A DNA stretch of 39,610 bases, from assembly GCA_943704525.1 (NCBI GenBank), contig CALSCQ010001315.1:1-39610 (forward strand). The letters are read 5' to 3'. This document shows, piece after piece, positions 30,232 to 39,610 of this stretch; the stretch's first letter is position 1, and each line of letters begins with the position of its first letter. This stretch comes from Pigoraptor vietnamica. Lineage: Eukaryota > Opisthokonta > Filasterea. The notes below the pieces were generated by a model that had not been told where the DNA came from, did no database searches, and saw only the letters and a program-made list of their open reading frames with translations. A program made the translations under genes and the position numbers.

Positions 30232-30335
30232 TCTGCGCTAAGAGAGGGCCGTTCTTGTGCACCACGCGCTCGCCTTTTGACTACAGCACTGCGCTGGAAA
30301 TGCGGCACTCATAACACGCTCCCCTACACACAATC
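29630..30335. other. Divergent promoter region, GloVer gene / inactive rhomboid
   Basis: 706 bp between two diverging start codons. It holds a (CA)n microsatellite (30195-30228) and GC-rich stretches with CCCCGTGGGG-type short palindromes near 29933. No further gene is supported. Confidence 0.5.
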
Positions 30336-32337
30336 ATGGGACGCTCGCGTGCGTCGTCCGACGGCGACGATGGCGGTCCGTCATCACGTGCGCGCGACCG
30401 ACACGACGACGCCGACTCTGCGTTGGGGGATAGCGTGAGGGAGGAACAGCGTTCGCGCCGTTCGCACCGCTCGCGCCGATCGCGGAGTGCAGGCTCGCGT
30501 GAGTTTCGGTCACGGGGCAAACGGCGTTCGACGTCCGCGGATGCCTCGCAACGCACTGAGGAATTGCAGCACACGGCCGAGGCCGCCGATGACTCGGCGT
30601 ACGTGTCTGTACGCGCGGAGCAGAGTGGGCGGTCGCGCGGGCGCAGGAGACGCACGCGGTCGCGCCAGGGTGGCGATGCGCGCGACGACACGCAGCAATC
30701 GGAGGAGCATGGCGACGCACAGGCCATTGAGATGGCAGAACGAGACTGTGAGTGGGATTCCTCTCTCTTAGGTGTCTCGGTGGCAGGGCCGTGCAATGCG
30801 CACATGGACCGCACGTGTCGATGTTCGCAGAAGAGGAAGAGTATCGCGTAGTGCGCACTAGAGGCACTTGGTTATGTATTCATGTCACGCTCTAATGTTG
30901 CAAATGTCGCAGCCCGCGCAATGCCGACAGCCGAGGCAGCGCACGACGGAGGGGCGCAGATTTCCGTCATCACGGAGCAGCCGGTGGCAGATCGTCAGTC
31001 GCAGCAGCTGCACGCCCGCATGGGGCGCGGGCTGACGGCGGAAGAGAACGCGTGGTCGTATTATTCGTACTTTGCGCTGCAAGAGTCTGACGTGCGGCGC
31101 GTGATGGCGGGAGGGTTCAAGCGTGGACAGGTGCTTCCCGTCAAGGTGCGTATGAGGGACGCGCAGTGTTTATTTGAATTTTGAATTGGCGAAGCAGATA
31201 GTTGATGTCACTCACCTTCGGCGTGTGTTGTGTGTGTCTGCGCGCAGGCCACTGACCTCCCCGTGGACATTACGGCCGATGCCGCGCCGCGCGTGCTCGT
31301 GCTCAACCGCCCCGTGTTCACGTGCGCGTGCGTCGTCGCTGAAATCGTCCTCTACATTGTCGCAATGGCCGGCGGTGGCGCGGGAGACGCCTCGATGGAC
31401 GTCAACCCGTGGTTTGGGCCGCCGTGGTCGCGGCTGCGCACGCTCGGCGCAAAGTGGTTCCCGGACATTCGCGACGGACAAGTGTGGCGGTTTCTCTCTG
31501 CGGGTGCGTGAGCCGCTCTATCGCGGGCTCCTCGCTCAGTCACGCTGTTCTCGTCTGTGTTCGAATTTCTGATGCTACATCGTTTTCGCTTAATATTTGC
31601 CCATGTGTCAGTGTGAGTAACCCCCCGCTATTCTCACACTCGCCTTCTCCCCTCCTCACCCTCAGCCTTTGTACCGCCGGGCCTCATCATCTTATTGCTG
31701 TCGATCGTCTTCCACGTTCTCGTGTGCGCGCCCGTCGAGCGGCTCCACGGGTGGCGGCGCGTGGGCGCCATCTACATATGTGCGGCCGTGTTCGCTGTGC
31801 TCTGCAGCGCCATCTTTGTGCCGGCGAACATCTACGTCGGGCCCACGGGGGCCATGTACGGCATCGCGGGCGTCCTCTACTGCGACGTCGCCGAGAACTG
31901 GCCCTATTTGCAGAGCCCCGAGCGCGACGTCTTTGTCCTGTTTGCGGTGACCGTGGGCTCGCTTGGCCTCGGGCTGTTGCCGGGTATCGACAACTGGGCG
32001 CACGTCGGCGGACTGCTCGCGGGGGTGCTTGCGGGCATTGTGTGCCTGCCGAACATGGGGGCGCGCCTGCGACGGCGGCGATTCTTGGTGGGTGTGCCAT
32101 GCGGCGTGTGCACGTGTGCCTGCGGGGCGTGAGGGTGCAGGCAGGTATGTCTTGGAACAGTGTTCTGACCCTAGCTGTCAACTCCTTCCCCCGCAGCTTG
32201 CGACGTCCGTTCCGCTGCTTGTGGCGCTGTTTGTGGCGGGATTTGCGGCTGTTTTTACGGCCGTCCAATTTGACAGCCCGTGCGCGTGGTGCCGCTCGAC
32301 CACGTGCCTCCCCGTCAACGACTGGTGCGACATATAG
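30336..32337 (+). CDS. iRhom-like inactive rhomboid
   Basis: Five exons (30336-30747, 30913-31145, 31248-31503, 31666-32087, 32197-32337) with agreeing phases give 487 residues. A ~250-residue Ser/Arg/Asp-rich cytosolic N-terminus precedes a rhomboid domain: first helix VVAEIVLYIVAM, luminal loop NPWFGPPWSRLRTLGAKW and DIRDGQVWRFLSA, then WRRVGAIYI, AIFVPANIYVGPTGAMYG, and GLLPGIDNWAHVGGLLAG. Active rhomboids carry GxSG; here the motif reads GPTG, with Thr (about residue 361) in place of the catalytic Ser and Pro before it, as in iRhoms (GPAG). The second-site His (AHVGG) is kept. The WRRVGAIYI and LLPGIDNWAH segments also resemble iRhom. iRhoms guide client proteins through the ER rather than cutting them; that role is inferred here. 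Confidence 0.88.
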
Positions 32338-33023
32338 CGACCGTGCGCGCTGCACTCCATCTCCATTGTGTGCGGGCTCTCTCGTGACTCGGATGGCTGG
32401 ACCCTCCGAACAGTGAGCTCAATGCATAAAATTGTCTACTCTCGAACGAAGGCGAGCACCTGTAACATGCTTCGTAAGACTGGATTTGCAATTGCCTTTG
32501 CGCGAAAAATGGCCCCGCGAGCACACGGGAAAAAAAGGTGCTCGCGTGCCTGCTTTTTTTGATGCGCCCGTGAGAAAACGGGGCAGCGAAAGCAACGCAC
32601 ACAGCGGAAATTGCCGCGCCGAAACCAGCGGTGAATACGGGAAATGCCGCCGTGGAACGAAGAAAAGCGCGCGAAACGAAAGAGGTATGTACATGGGGAG
32701 CGCAAACGAAAACGAAGACGAAGCAGAATGCCAACGGTGGCATATGTACAGTTGAGAAATAAATAGCGACAGTCTCGCGCGCGCGTGCACCGACATCTCG
32801 GCAGCTCACGTGACACCGTCCGAGATGAGGGAATGGCTTCACACGCGCTTGGAGGCAGCCCGAGCGGACCGCGGTCGACGCGACTGACCCAACGGAGCCG
32901 AAAAAGGAAAAGGCGAGTATGTACACTGCCACGCAAGGAAATGGAAAATCGAAAGACGGAGCGACTGGGCACGCGCGCGCCCACGTTGTCGCGACTATAT
33001 ACACTTGCGGCCGCCGTCGCGGC
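32338..33023. other. Convergent 3' spacer, rhomboid / zinc-finger gene
   Basis: No gene is seen in 686 bp between two facing stops. It includes an 8-bp inverted repeat followed by T7 (32517-32560, listed separately) and an AAATAAATAG polyadenylation-like stretch (32757-32766). Confidence 0.55.
32517..32560 (+). terminator. Hairpin followed by T-run (possible transcript 3' end)
   Basis: GCGAGCAC (32517-32524) and GTGCTCGC (32538-32545) form a perfect 8-bp stem with a 13-nt purine-rich loop, followed 8 nt later by seven T (32554-32560). It lies between two convergent genes. The form recalls intrinsic or Pol III terminators, or an RNA stability hairpin, but could be chance. Confidence 0.4.
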
Positions 33024-34004
33024 TCACTTTGGGACGGACGCCGGCGGAGAACGCGGCTTTGCATGCACGCGCGCGTGGCGATTGAGCTCGTCCGAACGCG
33101 CAAACTTGCGGCTGCAGCCACCGTGCGGGCACTCGAAGGGCTTCTCGCCCGTGTGCGTCCGAATGTGCGTTGTGAGGTGGTCGGAGCGGCTGAAGTTGCG
33201 GCCGCACGTCGCGCAAGTGAACGGCTTGACGCCAGTGTGCTTGCGCACGTGGCGCGTGAGCTCGTCCGAGCGCGAGAACCGCTTGTAGCACCCGTCCGCG
33301 CTGCACATGAAGGGCTTCTCGCCCGTGTGCGTGCGCACGTGCGTCTCGAGGTGCGAGCTCTTCATGTAGCTCTTGCCGCAGCCCGGCAGCGTGCACACGT
33401 ACAGCCGGCGCTTGCTGACACGGCCAGACGGCAACAGGCGCCGCACGTGGCCCACGTCAGCACGCCCGGCCACGGCGATGCCGGCGCGGTCGCGGCCGAG
33501 CGCGCGCGGAACGATCGCGTCCCGCTTGCGGCGCGGCATGTCTGCGGGGACGACGTGGGCGACGTGCCTGGAAGCGTCGACGATGGCCTTCACGCCGAGC
33601 TCACTGTCGGAATACGAGCTGGGCGACATGGCGGGCACGGCAAACGAGTCGGGAGGGCTGCGCGCGTCGTCGGGAGAGCCCGCAGAGAACTCGCCGGTCG
33701 AGTGGCGGCGGATGCGCGCGACGTACGACGAGTAGCACTCCTCGGGGTGCGCCGGGGACGACGGCGGGGACATGTCGTTGCCACTGTCCGTGTCGCTGTC
33801 GGTGCCGAAGATGGCCACCGGCCGCGACTTGATGCGGAGGGATCCGTCGGGCGTGCCACTCGGGGCCTTCGTGGCGGCCTCGCTGCATGCAATGTGGGCG
33901 AAGGAAAGGAGGAGCGACGAGTCGACCAGAGTCGATGCCTCGCACGGCCCGGCGAGGGGCAAGCTGCTTGCGGTCGCCATCGCAGGCGGTTGCGCGTGGA
34001 GCAT
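33024..34004 (-). CDS. Four-finger C2H2 transcription factor, WT1/EGR-like
   Basis: Intronless, 326 residues. The N-terminal ~200 residues are low-complexity, rich in Ser/Pro/Ala/Asp, with no known domain. Four tandem C2H2 fingers follow (about residues 202-314), joined by TGEKP/TGVKP linkers. Recognition helices read KSSHLET, RSDELTR, RSDHLTT and RSDELNR. The TGVKPF linker after finger 2, the short CxxC spacing of finger 3 (CATC) and the KFARSDEL of finger 4 match the four-finger layout of WT1; fingers 2-4 also match EGR1. These helices are known in EGR1 to read GCG-TGG-GCG. A short basic tail follows ([12 protein letters not shown]). Start: the first ATG (34004, [14 protein letters not shown]); a second Met lies at residue 9. 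It probably acts in the nucleus; targets are unknown. Confidence 0.92.
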   Translation of the reverse strand: MLHAQPPAMATASSLPLAGPCEASTLVDSSLLLSFAHIACSEAATKAPSGTPDGSLRIKSRPVAIFGTDSDTDSGNDMSPPSSPAHPEECYSSYVARIRRHSTGEFSAGSPDDARSPPDSFAVPAMSPSSYSDSELGVKAIVDASRHVAHVVPADMPRRKRDAIVPRALGRDRAGIAVAGRADVGHVRRLLPSGRVSKRRLYVCTLPGCGKSYMKSSHLETHVRTHTGEKPFMCSADGCYKRFSRSDELTRHVRKHTGVKPFTCATCGRNFSRSDHLTTHIRTHTGEKPFECPHGGCSRKFARSDELNRHARVHAKPRSPPASVPK

Positions 34005-35544
34005 CTCGGTGTTCAAGTGAGAGACGACTTGGCGCGCTTCGATGTTCGTCGGAGAGAGGGCTTATGAACGCGGAAAGTCCGCCCCCTCGGCGCAGATTGG
34101 GGTGGGGGGGTTGTGTCGACTGCGGGGCGTGTGCCTCCGCGCGGAGGGCGCACAGAAGAGCGACCGCCGGTGGCTATTTCGTGCGCAACAAAGGCGGCGC
34201 CGACGTGCTTTGAGGGCTCGCTTCAGAGCAGGGGAGTGTCAGAGCGTATGGCGTGGGATGCCGAGAGGTCCGCCCATACCTCGCGGACAAAGGGGGCGCG
34301 GCCGGCCGCCGCCACACACGCACGCACACCGAGCGACGAGAACAAGCGAGGCGCGGGCGCTGGACACAGTTGCCGAGTGCAGAGACTCGTGCGAATGGGG
34401 CGGATGTGGGTGTTGGGGGGGCGGGGGTGGTCTCAATTGGAGCACGACCCGCGGCGGCGCGAACGGAATGCAGGGCAGCCACACACCCGGCACCTTCGCT
34501 CTGCACAATGGCTGGAATTCGGGGAACGCCGAGGGTTGGCAGTCGAAGCCGCACGCACACGAACGTGGGTGTCGGCGTAGAAAGAGTGGGAGATGGACGA
34601 GCGTTACGTCTCAGATTGAAAGTCAGATGGGCCTACGTCACCGCGACGGAAATTTCTACTTGGGTTCGGTGGGATTGAGTGTGGCTGCGGATGTGTGCAC
34701 ACCCCGCAAAATCGCGCACAGCGCGCAGGGAATAGCCAGCCACAGACACCGCCCACAGGACACACACACGCACACACACACACACGCGCGCACTGAGGAA
34801 TGCAGAGGGAGAGAGGGAGAGTGAGAGAGTGAGATGGGAGTGATCGGCGCTTGGTGTGCGTGGAGTGTGCCGCGCCCCCTTATCAGGCCGATTCGGGTGC
34901 GGTGTGTTATTACGCAACGGCACTTCCATAGTGAATCCATAGTGAGCAAAAATTATTAACTGCCGTTTTGCAATTGGAAAAAATCCCGCGCAAAAAAAGT
35001 AAGGGAAAATTCCGCAAAATAACGCACAAAATAAATTTCATTTTCATACATTTTTAATAGTGTTGCTAAGGAGAGCACACTCGCATGGCAACGCACGGCC
35101 GTAATCACAAAAGTGATGACAAGGGGACTTACGGCATGATGACGAAAGCCGGGGTGGGGGATGTGGGGCGTCGCCCTTACACGACCCTAGGGTGGGGGTT
35201 AGGCGGTAACGCAGGAGGGAGGACGTTACTCGTGTGCAACAGCATCGCGAACGAATTTACACATTGCCCAACGAGCATGCCTCAATGTACGTGTGCGCGC
35301 GGGTGTGCGCATGTGCGTGGCTGGTCTCGATCTCTCGAGCACTGAGAGATTTCTGCGTGTCAACAACAGAGCTTTTGAGGTAGATTTCCGATTGACGTTG
35401 GCCGAGCATGGCGGCGTTTGCAGTGGACGGAATATAGTTTTTTACTGCGACGTGTGCATGCGAGTAACAGACGACGATCAACTCTCAACAGAACGAGCAC
35501 GTGACATTGCATCGTGGGCGGGCGGCCTTGCAACAACCCAAGCG
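34005..35544. other. Intergenic region with an AT-rich island
   Basis: 1.5 kb with no supportable gene. It holds the promoter side of the zinc-finger gene, a CA run (34766-34785), a GA run (34803-34835) and a marked AT-rich island (about 34930-35065: many A4-A7 and T-runs) that stands out from the surrounding GC-rich DNA. Such an island could be a replication origin or a scaffold-attachment element, or simply relaxed spacer. Confidence 0.55.
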
Positions 35545-36743
35545 CTATTCGGCATGTGCTTTGTCGGATTCTTCCCTGACCTCCACTTTGCCCTCCTGTT
35601 TGGCAGACCCCAATTTCGCCGCGCATATCTCCAGCAGTATCATACAGAGGCCGAGGGCGGCGATCCAACCCCATATCGGACCAACAAACGCCAAGACGAA
35701 TCGCACAAAGCACTTGGTGGGCGAGGGCAGAAAGATTACGCTGAATGTGTCGCTATCGACGAGCAGCCCGGGCCGCATGGATGGGTGCTCGCGCGGTGCA
35801 ACTAGCAGCACGCCCTTGTCACCGTTGGGTTGTGTTTTCGCCTTGCAGTTGTCATGTGCCTCAAAGCACGCAAGGCTGGCGTACGACACGTTGATGTGCA
35901 CGACAGCTTCCGTGGCCACTCTATCGAGGGTGCGCAGGAGCCGGTACGACGACCGTCTCGTCTCTGTCGCTCGACACCGAACACTGCGTCTTCGCCTCTG
36001 TGACAGAAAGCCGGGTTAGGCGCTGCGCGGGTCAGTCCTTGTCCACTTCCTCTGGAGTGCGAATGTCGCCGTCGCCGTCGCACAGCACTGCCATGTGCGC
36101 TGCGTGGTCCGGCGCGCTCATCTGGACAGCCGCGGACAGGCTGCTGCCCGCCCGCACGTGGAAGAACCAGTACTGGTAGGTGTTGGCAGGCACGCACACG
36201 TCTCCTTCTGTGACTCAAAACCAGAGTGAGCTCAACAAGCGAACCGAAGGCAAGCAAGCAAGCAACTTACAGTGAGTTCCGCCGCCGACGGTGAAAGGCG
36301 GGCTCGTCCACTCGCGCGTCCACGAGCACGTCGTCGATTCTTCGTCGAACGGCAGCACCGCAACTCCGTCGGGCAGGGTCACGCGCGTGAAGTTACCGCC
36401 AGCAGAGACAGCGACCGTTTCGCCGAGAGTAAGCTCGACCGTCCGCGCAGGTGGGAACGTTATCCATCCATGTCGCCCCACTTGCGCGCAGTTGTCGCCC
36501 CGGCGCACTGAGAAAGAACACGCTCAGTGCTACGGCCACGCATACCGTCGTGAGTCGCAATCCAGGCTGGTGGCCGCTGTCCCCTTCCCAGCGCCATGCC
36601 ACTGTCATTGTAGCTTGAACTGCTGAGAGTGTAGCCGCCGCCTCCCCAGTCACCGTCGCCGCCGCCGCCACCACCAACCGGGACCACCTCCTGGCATCTT
36701 CGAATGAGTGTAGTACGGTGTCTTGTCCCGGCCTGTGTCGCAT
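35545..36743 (-). CDS. Possible type I membrane protein gene, model incomplete or degraded
   Basis: Three protein-like exons lie in order: 36507-36271 (FPPARTVELTLGETVAVSAG and TCSWTREWTSPPFTVGGG), about 36201-36047 (VCVPANTYQYWFFHVRAG ... AAHMAVLCDGDGDI) and about 35997-35545. The last holds NVSYASLACFEAHDNC, then a membrane helix (LAFVGPIWGWIAALGLCMIL) and a charged tail (KQEGKVEVREESDKAHAE). They suggest a secreted domain, one membrane span and a short cytosolic end. The joins are poor: the best acceptor of exon 2 creates a stop unless a GAG site 6 nt on is used, exon 2's donor is weak (GTGGAC), and the 5' part (Met at 36743, hydrophobic VCVAVALSVFFL) is out of phase with the next exon. 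Family not recognised. It may be a decaying gene or assembly indels. Confidence 0.4.
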
Positions 36744-36763
36744 CGTTGAAGGCTGTGCCGGAC

Positions 36764-36769
36764 TTTATA
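36764..36769 (-). promoter_or_regulatory. TATA-box-like element before the 36 kb gene
   Basis: TATAAA on the minus strand lies about 20 bp before the Met at 36743 and directly beside the long TG tract. The distance is short for a TATA box plus leader, so translation from that Met would need a very short 5' UTR or a later start. Confidence 0.3.
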
Positions 36770-36770
36770 G

Positions 36771-36807
<37 letters not shown>

Positions 36808-36818
36808 GGTGCGTGTGC

Positions 36819-36906
<88 letters not shown>
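36771..36906. repeat. Long (TG)n microsatellite
   Basis: About 136 bp of almost pure TG, broken only near 36801-36824 (GCGTGGGTGCGTGTGCGTA). It abuts the doubtful gene on its left. Confidence 0.95.
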
Positions 36907-36907
<1 letters not shown>

Positions 36908-37018
36908 GTGTCCGAGTAATGTGGGCATTGCCTGTTCGGTTCGTTATCTTATGTTCGTTTGCCGGCGAAAAGTCAACTAAATGGTGCACACTAAATGAGT
37001 TCTTTCGTGACGAGGACG

Positions 37019-37092
37019 ACACACACACACATACACACACAGGCACGCACGCACACACACACACACATACACACATACACACACGTGCACAT

Positions 37093-37142
<50 letters not shown>

Positions 37143-37152
37143 GCGCGCGCGC
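37019..37152. repeat. Long (CA)n microsatellite ending in (GC)n
   Basis: CA repeats with a few interruptions (CATACA, GGCACG, GTGCACATG), ending in GCGCGCGCGCGC at 37141-37152. It is inverted relative to the (TG)n tract 113 bp to the left. The alternating purine-pyrimidine sequence, especially the GC end, favours left-handed Z-DNA. Confidence 0.93.
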
Positions 37153-38341
37153 GTACTAACAGCCAACGAATCAAGAGGGCATCCCCACGCTAGCATCGAA
37201 AACACAGACACGCTCTTGTATGTCGGGAAGCTCAGTGCATAATTGTCCACGTGCAGGCGTGCGAACCCATGTGCATGAAGAAGTCACGCGGCAGCGCTCG
37301 TTTGCGCTCAAAGGGCCGCATAAAACGACACGAGTTAAAAAAGATGACTGAGCAACACAGCGCACAGTGCACAGCATGCACACCCCGCACACCCGAAGCC
37401 CGGGCGCGCGCTCTCTTTCCGCACACAAAGTGGCGTTTACAATAAACTCGAGAATGCCGTGAGTTTGGTTCGGAATCGTACATCGCACCGGCGAGCAGCC
37501 TAAAGAGGCAACCACTTACACACACAACACAAACGCACACAACACAAAACAAACAACACACACACACACACACCCTCCGCCCTCCCCACATACACCCTCG
37601 AAGTACGTGCTTTCAGAGCACTGAGCAGACGAAGGAGATGCCGTCGACAAAAAGCCTTCGCAAACTTGTGCGATTGAGTGTCTCGTCCGTTGTCCGCCTG
37701 CCGCCTGCTGGGCCCGCTGTCGCAGCCATGAGCTCGTGCTTTTGCGCCGTGTGTGGACACAGCGTTGCCTCACCAGTGATGCGTTACCATGTGGTAGATA
37801 GGGTGAGGGTTCGTGATGCGATAACTGAGGGACACCAGTGTCGTGCGAGAGTCGTATGCGACTGGAATACACCGCTCTGCTCAATACGACCCGACCCGTT
37901 GCCTTTTTGTACTGCGGCTCTGACTCTCCGCTCGGCCTTTATGCACTCGCACACACGTCAGTATATTCACTCGGCTCTCTCCCGCTCTAGAACTACGCTT
38001 TCACGTTATGACACTTTGTTACTCTACGCACACTCTCTCTCACACCGACACAATCTCGCACACACGCATTCAGTCACGCGCACACTCGGTCGCATGCGCT
38101 CACATTCAATCATACACACGCCCTCACGCGCACGCCCACATACGCACACTCTCACATCTGCACTCACGCATAAAACGTGCATATTCTCCACGCGCACGCA
38201 TTCTATCTCGTATGTACGCTCTCACGTGCTACTCTCCACGCACGCTCTCGTACGTTTACACTCTCTCATGCGCGCTGTCACGCGCTCGCTCGCATACGCT
38301 CTCAGGCGCATATAGGCGCGTCTGACTCTCATGCGCATACG

Positions 38342-38400
38342 CACGCTCTCTCACTTGCACACTCTCTCACTTGCACACTCTCTCATATGCACACTCTTAC
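38342..38400. repeat. Short tandem array, ~17-bp unit
   Basis: CTCTCTCACTTGCACA repeats directly about three times (the third as CTCTCATATGCACA) inside the larger CACTCTC-rich region. It looks like slippage-born satellite. Confidence 0.75.
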
Positions 38401-38718
38401 GCGTGCGCTTGCATACGCACACTCTCACATATGCGCGCTCCCACGCGCATACTCACACTCGTACTCTCACATCTGCACTCTCTCGCGCACACTCGAAAAA
38501 GCACATAGGCACGCTCCCAACTTCGAGTGCAACGAGAGCGCTCGTTCGTATTTATTGCCCGCAATAAACTTTTTTGATCCGCGTTTATTTCATACAAGCG
38601 AACCTTGCTTTCCGTGAGGACACCAAACGCACACCTCGTACTCCATAAAATGTCAGGAGCACACTCGTTGCGACTGCTCATCCGTTCCAGTTCGGGTGAC
38701 ATGAAGAGCGTCTAAAAC

Positions 38719-38742
38719 TGGAAAGAGAGAGGGGGAGAGAGG

Positions 38743-38783
<41 letters not shown>
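38719..38783. repeat. (GA)n tract
   Basis: GAGAGGGGGAGAGAGGGGGA leads into pure GAGAGA to 38783. This polypurine run can form triplex (H-DNA) structures. Confidence 0.93.
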
Positions 38784-38786
<3 letters not shown>

Positions 38787-39015
38787 GAGTGCACGAGCTC
38801 ATTCGGCTGCGGCTTCACACATCAATCACAAGGAACACAAAAGTGCACGAGGACATGCGCAGGGCCGTAATAATGTCGGGGGAAGCGCGTGTGTGCGAAG
38901 TGAGCGCAACAGAGTGTGCCGGTGAGAGTGCGTATGTGACTGTGGATGAGAGCGTACTTGTGAGAGCTTGCCCGAGAGTGTGTATGTGACAGTACGTGTG
39001 CCATTGAGAGCGGCG

Positions 39016-39145
39016 TACGTGACTGTTTTGGCGATTTGAGAGTGCGTAGAGAGCGTGCGTAAGGCCGTGTTTGTATGCGAGTGCGTGCGAGAGTGTGCGC
39101 ACAAGAGAGCGTGCGTGAGTGTGCGTATACGTGACTGTTTTGGCG
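39016..39145. repeat. Degenerate direct repeat, 112-bp spacing
   Basis: TACGTGACTGTTTTGGCG occurs exactly at 39016-39033 and 39128-39145. The sequence between is GTGAGAGTGCG-like and only loosely repetitive. Confidence 0.75.
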
Positions 39146-39434
39146 TGAGTGCCCGTATGCGAGAGTGCGAAAGAGAGAGTGTGATGTGAGTTGAACCTCG
39201 GCCAATTGACAATCGTCCGTACTGAGCCGTTGTGGTAGTGGGTGGGGCTCTCGCAGCTCACGTTCCATTGTGTCATTTCTGCTCCTCATCAGCTTTCGAA
39301 TCGCAGAAATAGCACGAAGACACACGAGTGGTGCACGTTTGTTCAGTTGGGAAGTTGTGCGTTTGGCAGCATCTCCTGCGCCCCGGTGGTCTGTTTGTGC
39401 AGTTCTTAGCCCACCCCTCCCCCACGCCCACACT

Positions 39435-39436
<2 letters not shown>

Positions 39437-39524
<88 letters not shown>
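39437..39524. repeat. Compound microsatellite (AC)n(TC)n(AC)n
   Basis: Three blocks: CA repeats to about 39466, TC repeats to about 39494, then CA repeats to about 39524. It is nearly symmetric in layout. Confidence 0.95.
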
Positions 39525-39528
<4 letters not shown>

Positions 39529-39610
39529 TCTCACAAGCTTGGGCACGCTTCTCTCGTCCATCTGCGGCCTACCAAGGAGCGAGCGAACGTGCATTTTAAT
39601 AAGGTAGTGA

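Larger units (their letters stand above)
36907..39610. other. Gene-poor, microsatellite-dominated end of the window
   Basis: I see no supportable gene in the last 2.7 kb. Open frames are long here only because two-base repeats rarely contain stops. Contents in order: the (CA)n/(GC)n block; mixed spacer with a CA-rich stretch (37515-37574); CACTCTC-type degenerate arrays (about 37930-38500); a (GA)n block (38719-38783); GTGAGAGTGCG-type degenerate arrays (about 38880-39185); spacer; and a compound (AC)n(TC)n(AC)n block (39437-39524). Confidence 0.7.

Noticed and set aside
36718-37250. Open frames of Cys-Val or His-Thr dipeptides on both strands
   Set aside because: Translation of the (TG)n and (CA)n tracts; no evidence of a gene.
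38000-38500. CRISPR-like or satellite array
   Set aside because: Repeat units are only ~17 bp of degenerate CACTCTC with no constant spacer length; this is eukaryotic simple sequence.
37638-38617. Plus-strand open frames with Ser/His/Thr/Leu-rich peptides
   Set aside because: The first ~90 codons show no family and the rest is translated CACTCTC array; no splice structure or motif supports a gene.
1-39610. Viral, retroviral or Polinton remains, LINE reverse transcriptase, DNA transposase
   Set aside because: No reverse transcriptase, integrase, capsid, polymerase or transposase motif, and no paired long terminal repeats, were seen on either strand.

Overview
The window is nuclear DNA from a unicellular, flagellated eukaryote. 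It is fairly GC-rich with many TG/CA and TC/GA microsatellites. Genes have several short introns (mostly 60-520 nt) that open with GTGCGT, GTGGGT or GTGAGT and end in CAG. The gene set (LIN7, FANK1, SLK/STK10-type kinase, inactive-rhomboid-like protein, WT1/EGR-like zinc fingers, glycogen-targeting PP1 subunit) points to the animal side of the opisthokont tree, such as a choanoflagellate or another holozoan. An apusomonad-like relative is also possible. The species cannot be named from the sequence. DRC2 and FANK1 imply a motile cilium.

Layout: a partial acid lipase (+, 20-744); a RhoGAP (-, 914-2728); a secreted His/Asp-rich EF-hand protein (-, 3146-4079); LIN7 (+, 4352-5306); dynein regulatory complex subunit DRC2 (-, 5341-7283); a TMEM8/PGAP6-type membrane hydrolase (+, 7749-10710); aspartate aminotransferase (-, 10819-12576); a CBM21 glycogen-targeting phosphatase subunit (-, 13368-14132); FANK1 (+, 16347-18212); an SLK/STK10 Ste20 kinase (+, 18986-25009); a myosin-tail-like coiled-coil protein (-, 25546-26930); TDP2 (+, 27252-28052); a GloVer-repeat secreted protein (-, 28322-29629); an iRhom-like inactive rhomboid (+, 30336-32337); a four-finger C2H2 factor (-, 33024-34004); and a doubtful membrane-protein gene (-, 35545-36743). 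The last 2.9 kb is almost only microsatellite. Genes lie on alternating strands with no operon logic; several pairs are divergent with short shared promoters or convergent with very short 3' gaps (LIN7/DRC2: 34 bp).

Exon models were built by hand. Reading phase agrees across every junction except the last RhoGAP acceptor, the FANK1 start and the 36 kb gene, which are marked as uncertain. I found no rRNA, tRNA, CRISPR array, or viral or retroelement remains. No multi-gene novel system is evident. The best leads are: an exact RFX X-box plus a CACGTG cluster in the DRC2/PGAP6 divergent promoter; a rhomboid whose catalytic serine motif reads GPTG; a zinc-finger protein whose recognition helices predict the EGR/WT1 site; a bacterial-style GloVer protein; and a hairpin-rich stretch near 2.9 kb.
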